Positions 8,990 to 16,059 of a stretch of DNA of 64,000 nucleotides are shown here, piece after piece (position 1 is the stretch's first letter; each line of letters starts with the position of its first letter). A program made the position numbers and the translations under genes. Under the pieces are notes generated by a model, which did no database searches, had not been told where the DNA came from, and saw only the letters and a program-made list of their open reading frames with translations. Origin of the DNA: Luteolibacter sp. SL250 (GTDB lineage: Bacteria > Verrucomicrobiota > Verrucomicrobiia > Verrucomicrobiales > Akkermansiaceae); contig NZ_CP113054.1 in NCBI RefSeq assembly GCF_026625605.1, forward strand, positions 372,001-436,000, read 5' to 3'.

Positions 8990-9355
8990 TCAGAGACGGA
9001 GCGCGCGGCGGGTGCGTTCGTCGAGCCAGCCGGTCGGCCGCAGGCGGCTGTCACGCTGGAAGCGGGCGAGCGCGGCCTGCGAACCACGGCCGAAGGAACC
9101 GTCGATGGGGCCCCTGTAGTAGCCGAGCTCGCGGAGGCGGAGCTGAGCACGGGCCTCCGTGCTCATCCGTGGGCGGCCGCGGTCACGGTCAAAGCGGTCA
9201 TCCCGATGATCGTGACGGTTGTCATGCCGGTGGTCGTGGCGATGGTCATGCCGGTCGTCGTGCTTCTTGAAAAGGAAGTCCAGCGGGCCTGCTTCGGCGA
9301 TGCCTGCCGAACCGATGAGAAGAGCGCTCAATGCGATGGTCGATATGGTTTTCAT
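8990..9355 (-). CDS. Exported peptidoglycan-binding domain protein with a His/Asp/Arg repeat
   Basis: The 121-residue product starts at the ATG at 9355 with a signal peptide (MKTISTIALSALLIGSAGIAEA). The next stretch is LDFLFKKHDD, then tandem HDHRHDNR-type units (six or so in about 30 residues), then a PG_binding_1 domain: AQLRLRELGYYRGPIDGSFG, ALARFQRDSRLRPTGWLDERTRRAL. The domain is the usual three-helix cell-wall anchor. The His/Asp repeat could chelate divalent metal, which is inference. It is followed by a strong terminator and is monocistronic. Confidence 0.85.
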   Translation of the reverse strand: MKTISTIALSALLIGSAGIAEAGPLDFLFKKHDDRHDHRHDHRHDNRHDHRDDRFDRDRGRPRMSTEARAQLRLRELGYYRGPIDGSFGRGSQAALARFQRDSRLRPTGWLDERTRRALRL

Positions 9356-9435
9356 AACATTGGGTGAAACGGTTGTTGGCCCGCTTCTATTCAAAAATAA
9401 TTTCGCCCCGATCTATCAGCACGCAACCATGGATT

Positions 9436-11025
9436 TCACCGCAGGTCATCGAAGCACAGGCCGAACCTCGCCAGGTATTTCTTCAGCCGGTCCGCATCAT
9501 TGGTGACCGCACGCTTCCCACGCGACACGCTGAAAATCTCGCGGCCCGCATCGGAGAGATTCTTCGATCTCATGCAGACCTCCGCCACATAGCAGAGCTG
9601 CACGCGGTCGAAGGGATCGATCGTCTCTAACAGATCATCGGGAAGGCGGTGCCGCGCGACCTCGCAGCCACGCTCCGGCCGCTGCCAGCTTTCCTTCAGC
9701 CGCGTGATCTCCTCCGCCACATCCTCCGGCCGGATGCGCCCTCTGGGAGCCAGCGTGGCCATGCGGGTGACCGCCGCGTTCAGGTCGCGGAAGTTCCCCC
9801 GCCACGGCGTGTCCACCGCTTCCGCGAACTTCAGGAAATGCGTCCGCGCCTCCTTGTTCAGGCTCACCGCCCGGCCATGGTTGCGGTGGTATTTCTCCAG
9901 CTCGAACTCCAGGTTCGGGCCGATGTCCTCCCGCCGCTCCGCGAGACCCGGCAGAGCGAAGGTCCACAGGTGGATCCGCGCCAGCAGATCCTCCCGGAAC
10001 GTACCCGCCGCCACCTCCGCTCGCAGGTCCTTGTTCGTGCCCGCGATGAGCTGGAAATCGCTCGTCACCGCACGGTCCGCGCCCACCGGCAGGAAGGTCT
10101 TGTCCTCCAGCGCGCGCAGCAGCATGGCCTGTTCGTCCAGGCCCAGCTCGCCGATCTCATCGAGGAACAGCAGCCCTCCGTCCGCCTCCCGCAGCAGGCC
10201 GGGGCGGTCCTTCTGCGCTCCGGTGAAGGAACCCCTCACATGGCCGAACAGCGCGGACGCGGCGGTGTCCCCGGTGAGCGTGGCGCAGTTCACCTCCACG
10301 AAGCCTCCGCGCAGACCCGCCCGCTGTTTCCGCAAGTCATAGATGCGCTTGGCGAGGTGGGATTTCCCCGCGCCGGTCGGGCCGGTCAGCAGCATGGGCG
10401 CCTTCGACCGCATGGCCACCTGCTCGATCCGTTCGATCAGGCGGTTGAACGTCGGGTTCCGCGTGGCGATCCCGCTTTTCAGGAAGTCCAGCACCTCCGT
10501 CTGCTCCCGTTCGAAGCGAGTACTAAGCTGGTCGTACTTGGAAAGGTCGAGGTCGATGACCGCATACCTCGGCGGTGGCGGATTCCGGAACTTGCCCGAA
10601 GGAGGTGGCGAACTCTGGATGAGCTTGCCCGGCAGCGTCCCCGCCTCGTTGAGGAGGAACAGGGAGATCTGCGCGATGTGCGTGCCGGTCGTGATGTGGA
10701 TGAAGTATTCCTCGTTCTCCGGGTCGAAGCGGTAGCCGCGCGACCAGTCGTGGAGCACGCTGTACACCTTCTCCAGGTCCCAGGGGTCCTTCCCGAAGTC
10801 CGTCCGGTGGAGCTCGACGGAGGTCTCCGGTGACACCATCCGGATGTCATCCGCCACCTGCTTCGCCAGGATGTTGAAGCTGGGCTCCGCCAGCAACTCC
10901 ATGCGGTCCCACGCCAGATCCTCATGCTGGAACAGCGAAACGGTGGGCCGCCAGCGGTCCCACCGCCACGCTTCCGTGCCTCCATCCATCTTTGTTCCCA
11001 GCAGCCCTATCAGAACTCGCTTCAT
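9436..11025 (-). CDS. rtcR: RtcR, sigma-54-dependent activator of the RNA-repair operon
   Basis: The 529-residue protein from the ATG at 11025 begins KRVLIGLLGTKMD, the RtcR-type N-terminal sensor (CARF-like Rossmann domain, residues about 1-180). An AAA+ sigma-54 activator core follows: Walker A GPTGAGKS (215-222), the L1 loop GSFTGA (265-270, canonical GAFTGA with Ala replaced by Ser), Walker B LLFLDE (285-290) and arginine-finger region FREDLLARI. The C-terminus is a DNA-binding region. In Proteobacteria the sensor domain responds to damaged RNA ends and releases the AAA+ core to activate rtcBA. Here it is divergent from the Ro gene with a -24/-12 promoter between them, supporting the same role. 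Confidence 0.92.
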   Translation of the reverse strand: MKRVLIGLLGTKMDGGTEAWRWDRWRPTVSLFQHEDLAWDRMELLAEPSFNILAKQVADDIRMVSPETSVELHRTDFGKDPWDLEKVYSVLHDWSRGYRFDPENEEYFIHITTGTHIAQISLFLLNEAGTLPGKLIQSSPPPSGKFRNPPPPRYAVIDLDLSKYDQLSTRFEREQTEVLDFLKSGIATRNPTFNRLIERIEQVAMRSKAPMLLTGPTGAGKSHLAKRIYDLRKQRAGLRGGFVEVNCATLTGDTAASALFGHVRGSFTGAQKDRPGLLREADGGLLFLDEIGELGLDEQAMLLRALEDKTFLPVGADRAVTSDFQLIAGTNKDLRAEVAAGTFREDLLARIHLWTFALPGLAERREDIGPNLEFELEKYHRNHGRAVSLNKEARTHFLKFAEAVDTPWRGNFRDLNAAVTRMATLAPRGRIRPEDVAEEITRLKESWQRPERGCEVARHRLPDDLLETIDPFDRVQLCYVAEVCMRSKNLSDAGREIFSVSRGKRAVTNDADRLKKYLARFGLCFDDLR

Positions 11026-11160
11026 GGATATTTCCACTATCCGTTTGGCGAACTTATTTCAATCCCGGGATATTCCCCGGAACCTGGTCCGATTTTCTAA
11101 CAAATTTCATCTTGTTCGATGTCAAAGGGTTGCACAGATCTGAAATGGCGATTTTTCACG

Positions 11161-11177
11161 TTGGCACAGCGCATGCC
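11161..11177 (+). promoter_or_regulatory. Sigma-54 (-24/-12) promoter of the RNA-repair operon
   Basis: The sequence TTGGCACAGCGCATGCC has GG at 11163-11164 and GC at 11175-11176, exactly ten bases apart, inside a TTGGCAC-N5-ATGCC context close to the sigma-54 consensus. Transcription would begin near 11188, about 26 bases before the Ro gene ATG. The upstream 135 bases to rtcR contain a 10-base palindrome ATCCCGGGAT (11062-11071), about 100 bases upstream of -24, where activator sites usually lie. Its use as an RtcR site is inference. Confidence 0.8.
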
Positions 11178-11213
11178 AATAGGTTCCGCATCCTGACCAA
11201 CGGATACAACCCC

Positions 11214-12788
11214 ATGGCAAACCCAAACCTCTTCCAAACCATCCGCGGCGCTCTCGTCCCTGCGACCAACACGGTCAACGAAGCGGGAGGCCGTGCCTAC
11301 GAACTGTCCGCCGAAGCCGCGCTCGCCCAACTGGCGGTCACCGGCTGCCTGTCCGGAACCTACTACGCCTCCGCGGAGTCCCAGCTCGACAAGACGCTGG
11401 AGCTGGCCCGGCAGGTGGATGTGGATTTCCTCGCCCGGACCGCCCTCTACGCCCGGCGGAAAGGCTTCATGAAGGACATGCCCGCCCTGTTGTGCGCGGT
11501 GCTGGCAACCCGTGACCTGGACCGCCTGACGGAGATCTTCCCCCAGGTGATCGACAACGGAAAGATGCTCCGGAACTTCGTCCAGATCATCCGCTCCGGT
11601 GTCACCGGCAGGAAATCCCTCGGCTCCGCCCCGAAGCGGCTGGTCCGCCAATGGCTGGACTACGCGACGGACCGCCAGCTCATCCAGGCCTCCGTCGGCA
11701 ATGTGCCTTCGCTCGCGGACATCGTGAAGATGGTCCATCCCCAGCCCCTCACCGCGACCCGTGAGGCGTTCTACGCTTGGCTGGTCGGCAAGCCCTGGAC
11801 CAGCGACGCGCTGCCCCAGGCGCTGCGGGAGTTCGAGGCATGGAAGAAAGACCGCCAGGGCGCCGTCCCCGACGTTCCCTTCCAGATGCTCACCGCCCAG
11901 AACCTGGGGGAAGCGGAATGGGCCACCATCGCGGACAGCGCCTCCTGGCAGACCACGCGGATGAACCTCAACACCTTCGCGCGGCACGGCGTCTTCAACG
12001 ACACGGATCGGGTGAAACGCATCGCCGCACGGCTCGCCGACGCGGACCTGGTCCGGAAGGCGCGGGTGTTCCCCTACCAGCTCCTCGTCGCCTACCTCAA
12101 CGCGGGCAACGAAGTGCCCGGGGCCATCCGCGAGTCCCTCCAGGACGCGATGGAAGCCTCGCTCGCCAACGTGCCCGCCATCGCTGGGAAAGTGGTCGTC
12201 TGCCCCGACGTGTCCGGCTCCATGCAGTCCGCCGTGACCGGTCACCGGAAGAGCGCGACCTCGAAGGTGCGCTGCATCGACGTGGCCGCGCTGGTCGCCG
12301 CCGCTTTCCTCCGCATGAACAAGGACGCCGATGTGCTGCCTTTCGAGTGCGATGTGGTGAACCTGCGGCTCAACCCCCGCGACTCCGTCATGACCAACGC
12401 GGTGAAGCTCGCCAAGATCGGCGGTGGCGGAACCAACTGCTCCGCGCCCCTGGCGCAGCTCAACCGCGACAAGGCCAAGGTGGATCTGGTGATCTTCGTC
12501 TCCGACAACGAGTCGTGGGCGGATGCGAGGGCGAACCGTGGCACCGCCATGATGGCGGAGTGGGAAAAGCTCCGGCTCCGCAATCCCAAGGCGAAGCTCG
12601 TCTGCATCGACATCGCCCCCTACACGACCACCCAGGCCGCAAGCCGGGCGGACATCCTCAACATCGGCGGCTTCAGTGACACCGTCTTCGACATCATCGC
12701 CGGATTCGCCTCCGGTGAAAACGGAGCGGACCACTGGATCCAGCGGATCAACCAACAACCCCTCAACCATCGCATGAAAACCGCATGA
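11214..12788 (+). CDS. rsr: Ro/TROVE-domain ring protein (Rsr), Y-RNA-binding
   Basis: The 524-residue protein is the bacterial Ro60 orthologue. Residues about 1-320 are the HEAT-repeat TROVE ring that binds Y RNA and misfolded or damaged RNA ends. Residues about 325-500 are a von Willebrand A domain with an intact MIDAS: DVSGS (332-336), Thr in GGGTNCS (about 407) and Asp431 in FVSDNES. The ATG at 11214 follows the sigma-54 promoter, and longer frames upstream cross the promoter. Four Y-like RNAs lie directly downstream, as expected for an Ro ribonucleoprotein. Ro acts with exoribonucleases or repair enzymes; here rtcB and rtcA follow. Confidence 0.93.
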   Translation: MANPNLFQTIRGALVPATNTVNEAGGRAYELSAEAALAQLAVTGCLSGTYYASAESQLDKTLELARQVDVDFLARTALYARRKGFMKDMPALLCAVLATRDLDRLTEIFPQVIDNGKMLRNFVQIIRSGVTGRKSLGSAPKRLVRQWLDYATDRQLIQASVGNVPSLADIVKMVHPQPLTATREAFYAWLVGKPWTSDALPQALREFEAWKKDRQGAVPDVPFQMLTAQNLGEAEWATIADSASWQTTRMNLNTFARHGVFNDTDRVKRIAARLADADLVRKARVFPYQLLVAYLNAGNEVPGAIRESLQDAMEASLANVPAIAGKVVVCPDVSGSMQSAVTGHRKSATSKVRCIDVAALVAAAFLRMNKDADVLPFECDVVNLRLNPRDSVMTNAVKLAKIGGGGTNCSAPLAQLNRDKAKVDLVIFVSDNESWADARANRGTAMMAEWEKLRLRNPKAKLVCIDIAPYTTTQAASRADILNIGGFSDTVFDIIAGFASGENGADHWIQRINQQPLNHRMKTA

Positions 12789-12893
12789 CACTCTCCGGCA
12801 TGGCGTATGCCTGGCGGGACTACATCAAACAACCATGTTGGCTAACGCCGATGTCCCACCAACAACTCGACGCCATGCCGGTCCACCCTCCCT

Positions 12894-13003
12894 CCGCGAA
12901 TGCCTGGATGAATACATTGGTCGCCGGTTCGATCCCGGCTCCCGCGAAAGCGGGGTAGCTCAGTGGCAGAGCAGTTATCGGCTCATCCGTCTCCTTGTCG
13001 CGG
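12894..13003 (+). ncRNA. Y-RNA-like RNA 1 (YrlA type, permuted tRNA mimic)
   Basis: The ends pair CCGCGA (12894-12899) with TCGCGG (12998-13003). After an asymmetric loop beginning ATGC, a second helix pairs GGATGA (12906-12911) with TCATCC (12983-12988). Inside lies a tRNA elbow in permuted order: T-arm GCCGG-TTCGATC-CCGGC (12923-12939), acceptor stem TCCCGC closed by GAAA to GCGGGG (12940-12955), then D-arm GCTC-AGTGGCA-GAGC (12958-12972). No anticodon arm or CCA end exists, so this is not a tRNA gene. The Ro-binding helix replaces the anticodon stem, as known for bacterial YrlA RNAs. Confidence 0.85.
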
Positions 13004-13013
13004 TTCCTCTCAC

Positions 13014-13072
13014 GGAGCGCCGGCTTCAGCCGGCATCTTCCCGATACCAAAGCCGGCTGAAGCCGGCGCTCC
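13014..13072. repeat. Dispersed inverted repeat (GGAGCGC family), copy 1
   Basis: Two perfect 21-base arms (13014-13034 and 13052-13072) are separated by 17 bases. Each arm is itself a hairpin (CCGGCT-TC-AGCCGG). The arm layout matches copies at 15872-15941 and 61109-61167: starting GGAGCGC or GGAGTGC and containing CTTCAG in the middle, with paired changes in the stem. It resembles a REP doublet (REPIN). It sits between Y-like RNAs 1 and 2 and would form a strong hairpin in the operon transcript. Confidence 0.85.
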
Positions 13073-13087
13073 ATCCCTCCCTCCTCT

Positions 13088-13210
13088 CCGCGAATGCACA
13101 GAAGACTACAAGGGCTCCAGCGGTCGCCGGTTCGAATCCGGCTCCGGAGAAACTCTCCGGATAGCTCAGCCTGGCAGAGCACTGGAATGTCTTCCCACAC
13201 TTTGTCGCGG
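13088..13210 (+). ncRNA. Y-RNA-like RNA 2 (YrlA type, permuted tRNA mimic)
   Basis: Outer helix CCGCGA (13088-13093) with TCGCGG (13205-13210), inner helix GAAGAC (13101-13106) with GTCTTC (13189-13194). The tRNA-like core has T-arm GCCGG-TTCGAAT-CCGGC (13126-13142), a 7-bp acceptor stem TCCGGAG/CTCCGGA with an AAACT loop (13143-13161), and a D-arm with a canonical GG-containing loop (GCTCAGCCTGGCAGAGC). It keeps the ATGC...GACTACA sequence shared by all four copies on the 5' side and CTTTG on the 3' side. Of the four it is one of the two closest to true tRNA geometry. Confidence 0.85.
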
Positions 13211-13252
13211 ATTCCCGTCCAACACCTCCATCAACACTTCGTCTCTCTCACT

Positions 13253-13383
13253 TCGCGAATGCCGCGATGACTACATGACCAACGCCCCGTAGCAGGGGTT
13301 GCGGGTATCCAATCCCGCCGGACCAAGGTCCGTGGCGGAACCAGACGCATTGAACCAACGATGTCATCGCACCCTTGTCGCGA
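13253..13383 (+). ncRNA. Y-RNA-like RNA 3 (divergent copy)
   Basis: The Ro-binding part is intact: TCGCGA (13253-13258) pairs with TCGCGA (13378-13383), and CGATGAC (13265-13271) pairs with GTCATCG (13363-13369), with the shared ATGC, GACTACA and CCTTG elements. The tRNA-like part has diverged. An extra CCCC-GTAGCA-GGGG hairpin precedes a T-arm-like hairpin GCGGG-TATCCAAT-CCCGC with an eight-base loop. The acceptor-like stem is CGGAC/GTCCG. The D-arm region (GGCGGAACCAG) no longer looks canonical. It may bind Ro but present a different surface. Confidence 0.7.
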
Positions 13384-13411
13384 TCCTTTTCCAACCAACC
13401 ACCGTCCCATC

Positions 13412-13525
13412 CCTGCGGATGCCTTGAAGACTACATATGTCGCCGGTTCGAATCCGGCCTCCGTGAAAACGGAGTAGCTCAGTTGGTAGAGCGATGCCCC
13501 GTCTTCGACCCGAACTTGCCGCAGG
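13412..13525 (+). ncRNA. Y-RNA-like RNA 4 (YrlA type, permuted tRNA mimic)
   Basis: Outer helix CCTGCGG (13412-13418) with CCGCAGG (13519-13525), inner helix GAAGAC (13426-13431) with GTCTTC (13501-13506). The outer helix differs in sequence from copies 1-3 on both strands, which is compensatory change. Core: T-arm GCCGG-TTCGAAT-CCGGC (13442-13458), acceptor CTCCGT closed by GAAA to ACGGAG (13459-13474), D-arm GCTC-AGTTGGTA-GAGC (13477-13492). It ends 22 bases before the CPCC-protein start codon, so processing would leave that mRNA with a short leader. Confidence 0.85.
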
Positions 13526-13547
13526 TTCCCCACCCAACTCCCGAACC

Positions 13548-14318
13548 ATGAAACATACCTGTCCATGCTGCGGCCACCGCGTCCATTCCGAGCCAATCAT
13601 GGGCGGGTCCATGCAAATCTGTCCGATCTGCTTTTGGGAAGATGTGCCCGGCGAACATCCCGATGATCGTTCGAACGGGGTGAGCCTTCTGGATGCTCAG
13701 GAGAACTATCGCAAGGAAGGTGCCTGTGACCCGGAATTCATCAACGTCGTGCGCGCACCCAACTCGGATGAGGAACCAGATTCCACATGGCGCTCATTCC
13801 GGGACGATGCCCATGCCACCATTGAACTGATCGAGCACGCCTTTGGAAGTGTTGCCCTCGGCAACGGAATGACCATCCATCAACGGGAGGTCATCAGCGA
13901 CTATGGCACCCAACATGACTTCGACGCGGCCCGCCGACTGGATACCGAGAGACGTTGGCAGGACATTGCCGGTCCGAAGATCGGCCAGCTTGGCACCACT
14001 CTTATCTTCCTCGATCCCGAATCCATCCGCTATCATCTCCCCGCTTTCATGCGGCATGTCATCCGTTCTTGGCTCGAAACGAGCGATTTCGACGACGAAA
14101 TGGTGCTCTATTCTCTGTCCGACGGACCATGCTCCGACGGCTATCACGCCGACTCTTTCACCCTCCTCAACCCAGAACAGAAGCAGGCCACAGCCACCTT
14201 TCTCCAATTCATTGCTTCAGTCGATTCAATCTACGGTCCCGAGGCCGGAGAAGGCCTCACCAATGGCTGGGACAAGTGGCTTAGCACCTCAACACCCCCA
14301 ACATCCAGATTCCCATGA
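13548..14318 (+). CDS. CPCC zinc-ribbon protein with DUF6714-like C-terminus
   Basis: The ATG at 13548 gives 256 residues. The first 45 residues are a cysteine-rich CPCC domain: CPCC at 5-8 and CPICFWED at 25-32, a four-Cys zinc site. The rest, from about residue 75, resembles a DUF6714-type region (AHATIELIEHAF, LTTLIFLDPESIRYHLPAFMRHVI, FTLLNPEQKQATATFLQFI). The function is not known. Its stop overlaps the rtcB start as ATGA, so it is translated with the ligase. That argues for a role in the RNA-repair response rather than a chance insertion. Starts further upstream would lie inside Y RNA 4 and are rejected. Confidence 0.8.
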   Translation: MKHTCPCCGHRVHSEPIMGGSMQICPICFWEDVPGEHPDDRSNGVSLLDAQENYRKEGACDPEFINVVRAPNSDEEPDSTWRSFRDDAHATIELIEHAFGSVALGNGMTIHQREVISDYGTQHDFDAARRLDTERRWQDIAGPKIGQLGTTLIFLDPESIRYHLPAFMRHVIRSWLETSDFDDEMVLYSLSDGPCSDGYHADSFTLLNPEQKQATATFLQFIASVDSIYGPEAGEGLTNGWDKWLSTSTPPTSRFP

Positions 14319-15799
14319 ACACCATCCATAAAACCGACGAAGCCTTTGGTTTCATCCCTCTTCCTGACAGCGCGGGCAAGCCGATCACCGTGGTCGGTAC
14401 CGACGCGATCCGCGACAACTTCGATGACACCTGCCTCCAGCAGGCGGTGAACTCCCGCATGGCTCCGGGCGTGACGGATGTGATCCTGAACCCCGACGCG
14501 CACGCCGGCTACGGCGCGCCGGTCGGCTGTGTGATGGTTTCCCCGACGCACATCTATCCGGGTCCGGTGGGCGTGGACATCAAGTGCTCCATGTCGCTGC
14601 TCCAGCTCGACATCCCGGAAGATGTCATCATCGACAAACAGACCCGGCGCGCGTTGATCAACGCCATCGTCGAGCGCACCCCGACCGGTGCCGGACGCGG
14701 CCAGCGGACGGCGAAGAAGTCCCGCCACGTGGACCGGGAGACAGGCGTGCTGGCGGTGACCGAGGGCGCGACCACCCGCGTCTGCGAGGCTCTCGGCATC
14801 CCTCCGGAATGGGCGGACCGCTGCGAGGATTCGTCCCACCGCGGCCACGATGGGACGTATGACGCGCTCAACAACCGCCTGGATTATATTCTGGCGCAGG
14901 GCCGCATCCGGAATTTCGGCGACAAGATCGGCCAGCTCGGTTCCTACGGAGGTGGCAACCACTTCGGCGAGTGCGAGATCACCCGCGTGGTGGACCGTCC
15001 GTCGATGCGTGCGGCCGCGGACGTCTTCGGCCTGAAGGACGGCCACGTTTCCTTCCTCAGCCACTGCGGATCCCGCGGACTGGGCAACCTGCTCGCGCAG
15101 GGCCAGTTCAAGGACTTGGAGAAGAAGTTCCGCGACTGGGCGACCCCGTTTCCGGCCGGTGACAAGCAGCTCGTCTACGCGCCGCTGGGAACCCCGGAGG
15201 CCAACGCCTACATCGATGACATGTCCATCGGCGCGAACTTCGCGACGGTGAACCACATGCTGATCAACGCGCTGGTGCTGGAGGCCTTCCAGGAAGTCCT
15301 GCCCGGTGCCACCGGAAAGCTGGTCTATTTCATCTCCCACAACATCGCGCGGGAGGAAATCGTCGATGGCAAGAAAGCATGGGTCCACCGCAAGGGGGCG
15401 ACCCGCGCGATCCCGGGCGGCCACTTCTCGCTCGCCGGAACCCCGTTCGCGGAGACCGGCCACCCGATCCTGCTGCCGGGCAACCCGCGCGACGGATCCG
15501 TCGTGATGGTCGCCCAGGGCGGCGCGGAGCGGACCGCATGGTCCGTGAACCACGGCGCGGGCCGGGCCATGGGCCGGAAGCACGCGGCGCGGACGCTGGA
15601 CCAGAAGTCCGTGGATGCGGACTTCGACGTTTCCGACATCCTCACCAACTGCCGCAAGTATCCGATCGACGAGGCGCCGGATGCCTACAAGAACTTCCCG
15701 GAGGTCCTCCGCAGCGTGGAAACCGCCGGGTTGGCACAATCCGTCGCCAAGCTGCAGGCCCGCTTTGTCATCAAGGACGAGAGCGGCGCGGATGACTGA
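14315..15799 (+). CDS. rtcB: RtcB, RNA-splicing ligase (3'-phosphate to 5'-OH)
   Basis: The 494-residue protein carries the RtcB signature in order: NPDAHAGYG (59-67), GVDIKCSM with metal-binding Cys91, GSYGGGNHFGE (209-219), SHCGSRGLG (249-257), SHNIAREE with His342, HRKGATRA (358-365), NPRDGSVVMV and NHGAGRAMGR with the guanylylated His413. The active site therefore looks complete. RtcB joins 2',3'-cyclic phosphate or 3'-phosphate ends to 5'-OH ends using GTP and Mn2+, repairing nuclease-cut tRNA and other RNA. It is longer than E. coli RtcB (about 408), as in RtcB subgroups with insertions. Its start overlaps the CPCC gene. Confidence 0.95.
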   Translation: MNTIHKTDEAFGFIPLPDSAGKPITVVGTDAIRDNFDDTCLQQAVNSRMAPGVTDVILNPDAHAGYGAPVGCVMVSPTHIYPGPVGVDIKCSMSLLQLDIPEDVIIDKQTRRALINAIVERTPTGAGRGQRTAKKSRHVDRETGVLAVTEGATTRVCEALGIPPEWADRCEDSSHRGHDGTYDALNNRLDYILAQGRIRNFGDKIGQLGSYGGGNHFGECEITRVVDRPSMRAAADVFGLKDGHVSFLSHCGSRGLGNLLAQGQFKDLEKKFRDWATPFPAGDKQLVYAPLGTPEANAYIDDMSIGANFATVNHMLINALVLEAFQEVLPGATGKLVYFISHNIAREEIVDGKKAWVHRKGATRAIPGGHFSLAGTPFAETGHPILLPGNPRDGSVVMVAQGGAERTAWSVNHGAGRAMGRKHAARTLDQKSVDADFDVSDILTNCRKYPIDEAPDAYKNFPEVLRSVETAGLAQSVAKLQARFVIKDESGADD

Positions 15800-15805
15800 A
15801 CAACC

Positions 15806-15832
15806 ACCCATCTCCTGACGACGGAGATGGGT
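15806..15832. other. 10-bp hairpin between rtcB and rtcA
   Basis: ACCCATCTCC (15806-15815) pairs perfectly with GGAGATGGGT (15823-15832) around a 7-base loop, 6 bases after the rtcB stop. There is no T run on either strand, so it is more likely an mRNA-stability or processing hairpin than an intrinsic terminator. Confidence 0.6.
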
Positions 15833-15871
15833 AATGCGAATCAAGGAGAGAGCCGTTGTCGTTGTCTGATT

Positions 15872-15941
15872 GGAGCGCGGACTTCAGTCCGCCCCGGAGA
15901 ATCCGTCCATGCGAAGCCAAGCGGACTGAAGTCCGCGCTCC
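15872..15941. repeat. Dispersed inverted repeat (GGAGCGC family), copy 2
   Basis: Perfect 21-base arms (15872-15892 and 15921-15941) with a 28-base spacer; each arm contains the nested hairpin GCGGACT-TC-AGTCCGC. It is the same family as 13014-13072. Together with the hairpin at 15806 it fills most of the 260-base gap between rtcB and rtcA, where no gene is visible. Confidence 0.88.
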
Positions 15942-16059
15942 GTTCCAAATGACTTCGGGCAATGAGTACATCTGTAAAATCCGTTCGATCCGTTGTTGAA
16001 TGTCCGCGCATCGGAATTGCCGGCCCATCACGACCATCCCGCATCACAAGAACCAATCC

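Noticed and set aside
11097..12791. 564-codon minus-strand frame opposite the Ro protein
   Set aside because: It is rich in His/Val/Asp/Gly with no domain, and antisense to a protein with an intact TROVE/VWA architecture.
12955..13500. Ordinary tRNA genes, suggested by GCTCAGTTGGTAGAGC and GTTCGAATCC motifs
   Set aside because: The T-arm precedes the D-arm, the acceptor halves are joined by a GAAA or AAACT loop, and there is no anticodon arm or 3' end. Y-RNA mimics fit better.
12894..13525. CRISPR array, because of the spaced repeated motifs
   Set aside because: The repeats are structured and diverged, spacing is irregular, and no cas genes are present.
15806..15832. Intrinsic terminator after rtcB
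   Set aside because: A perfect stem but no T run, and rtcA must probably be read from the same promoter.
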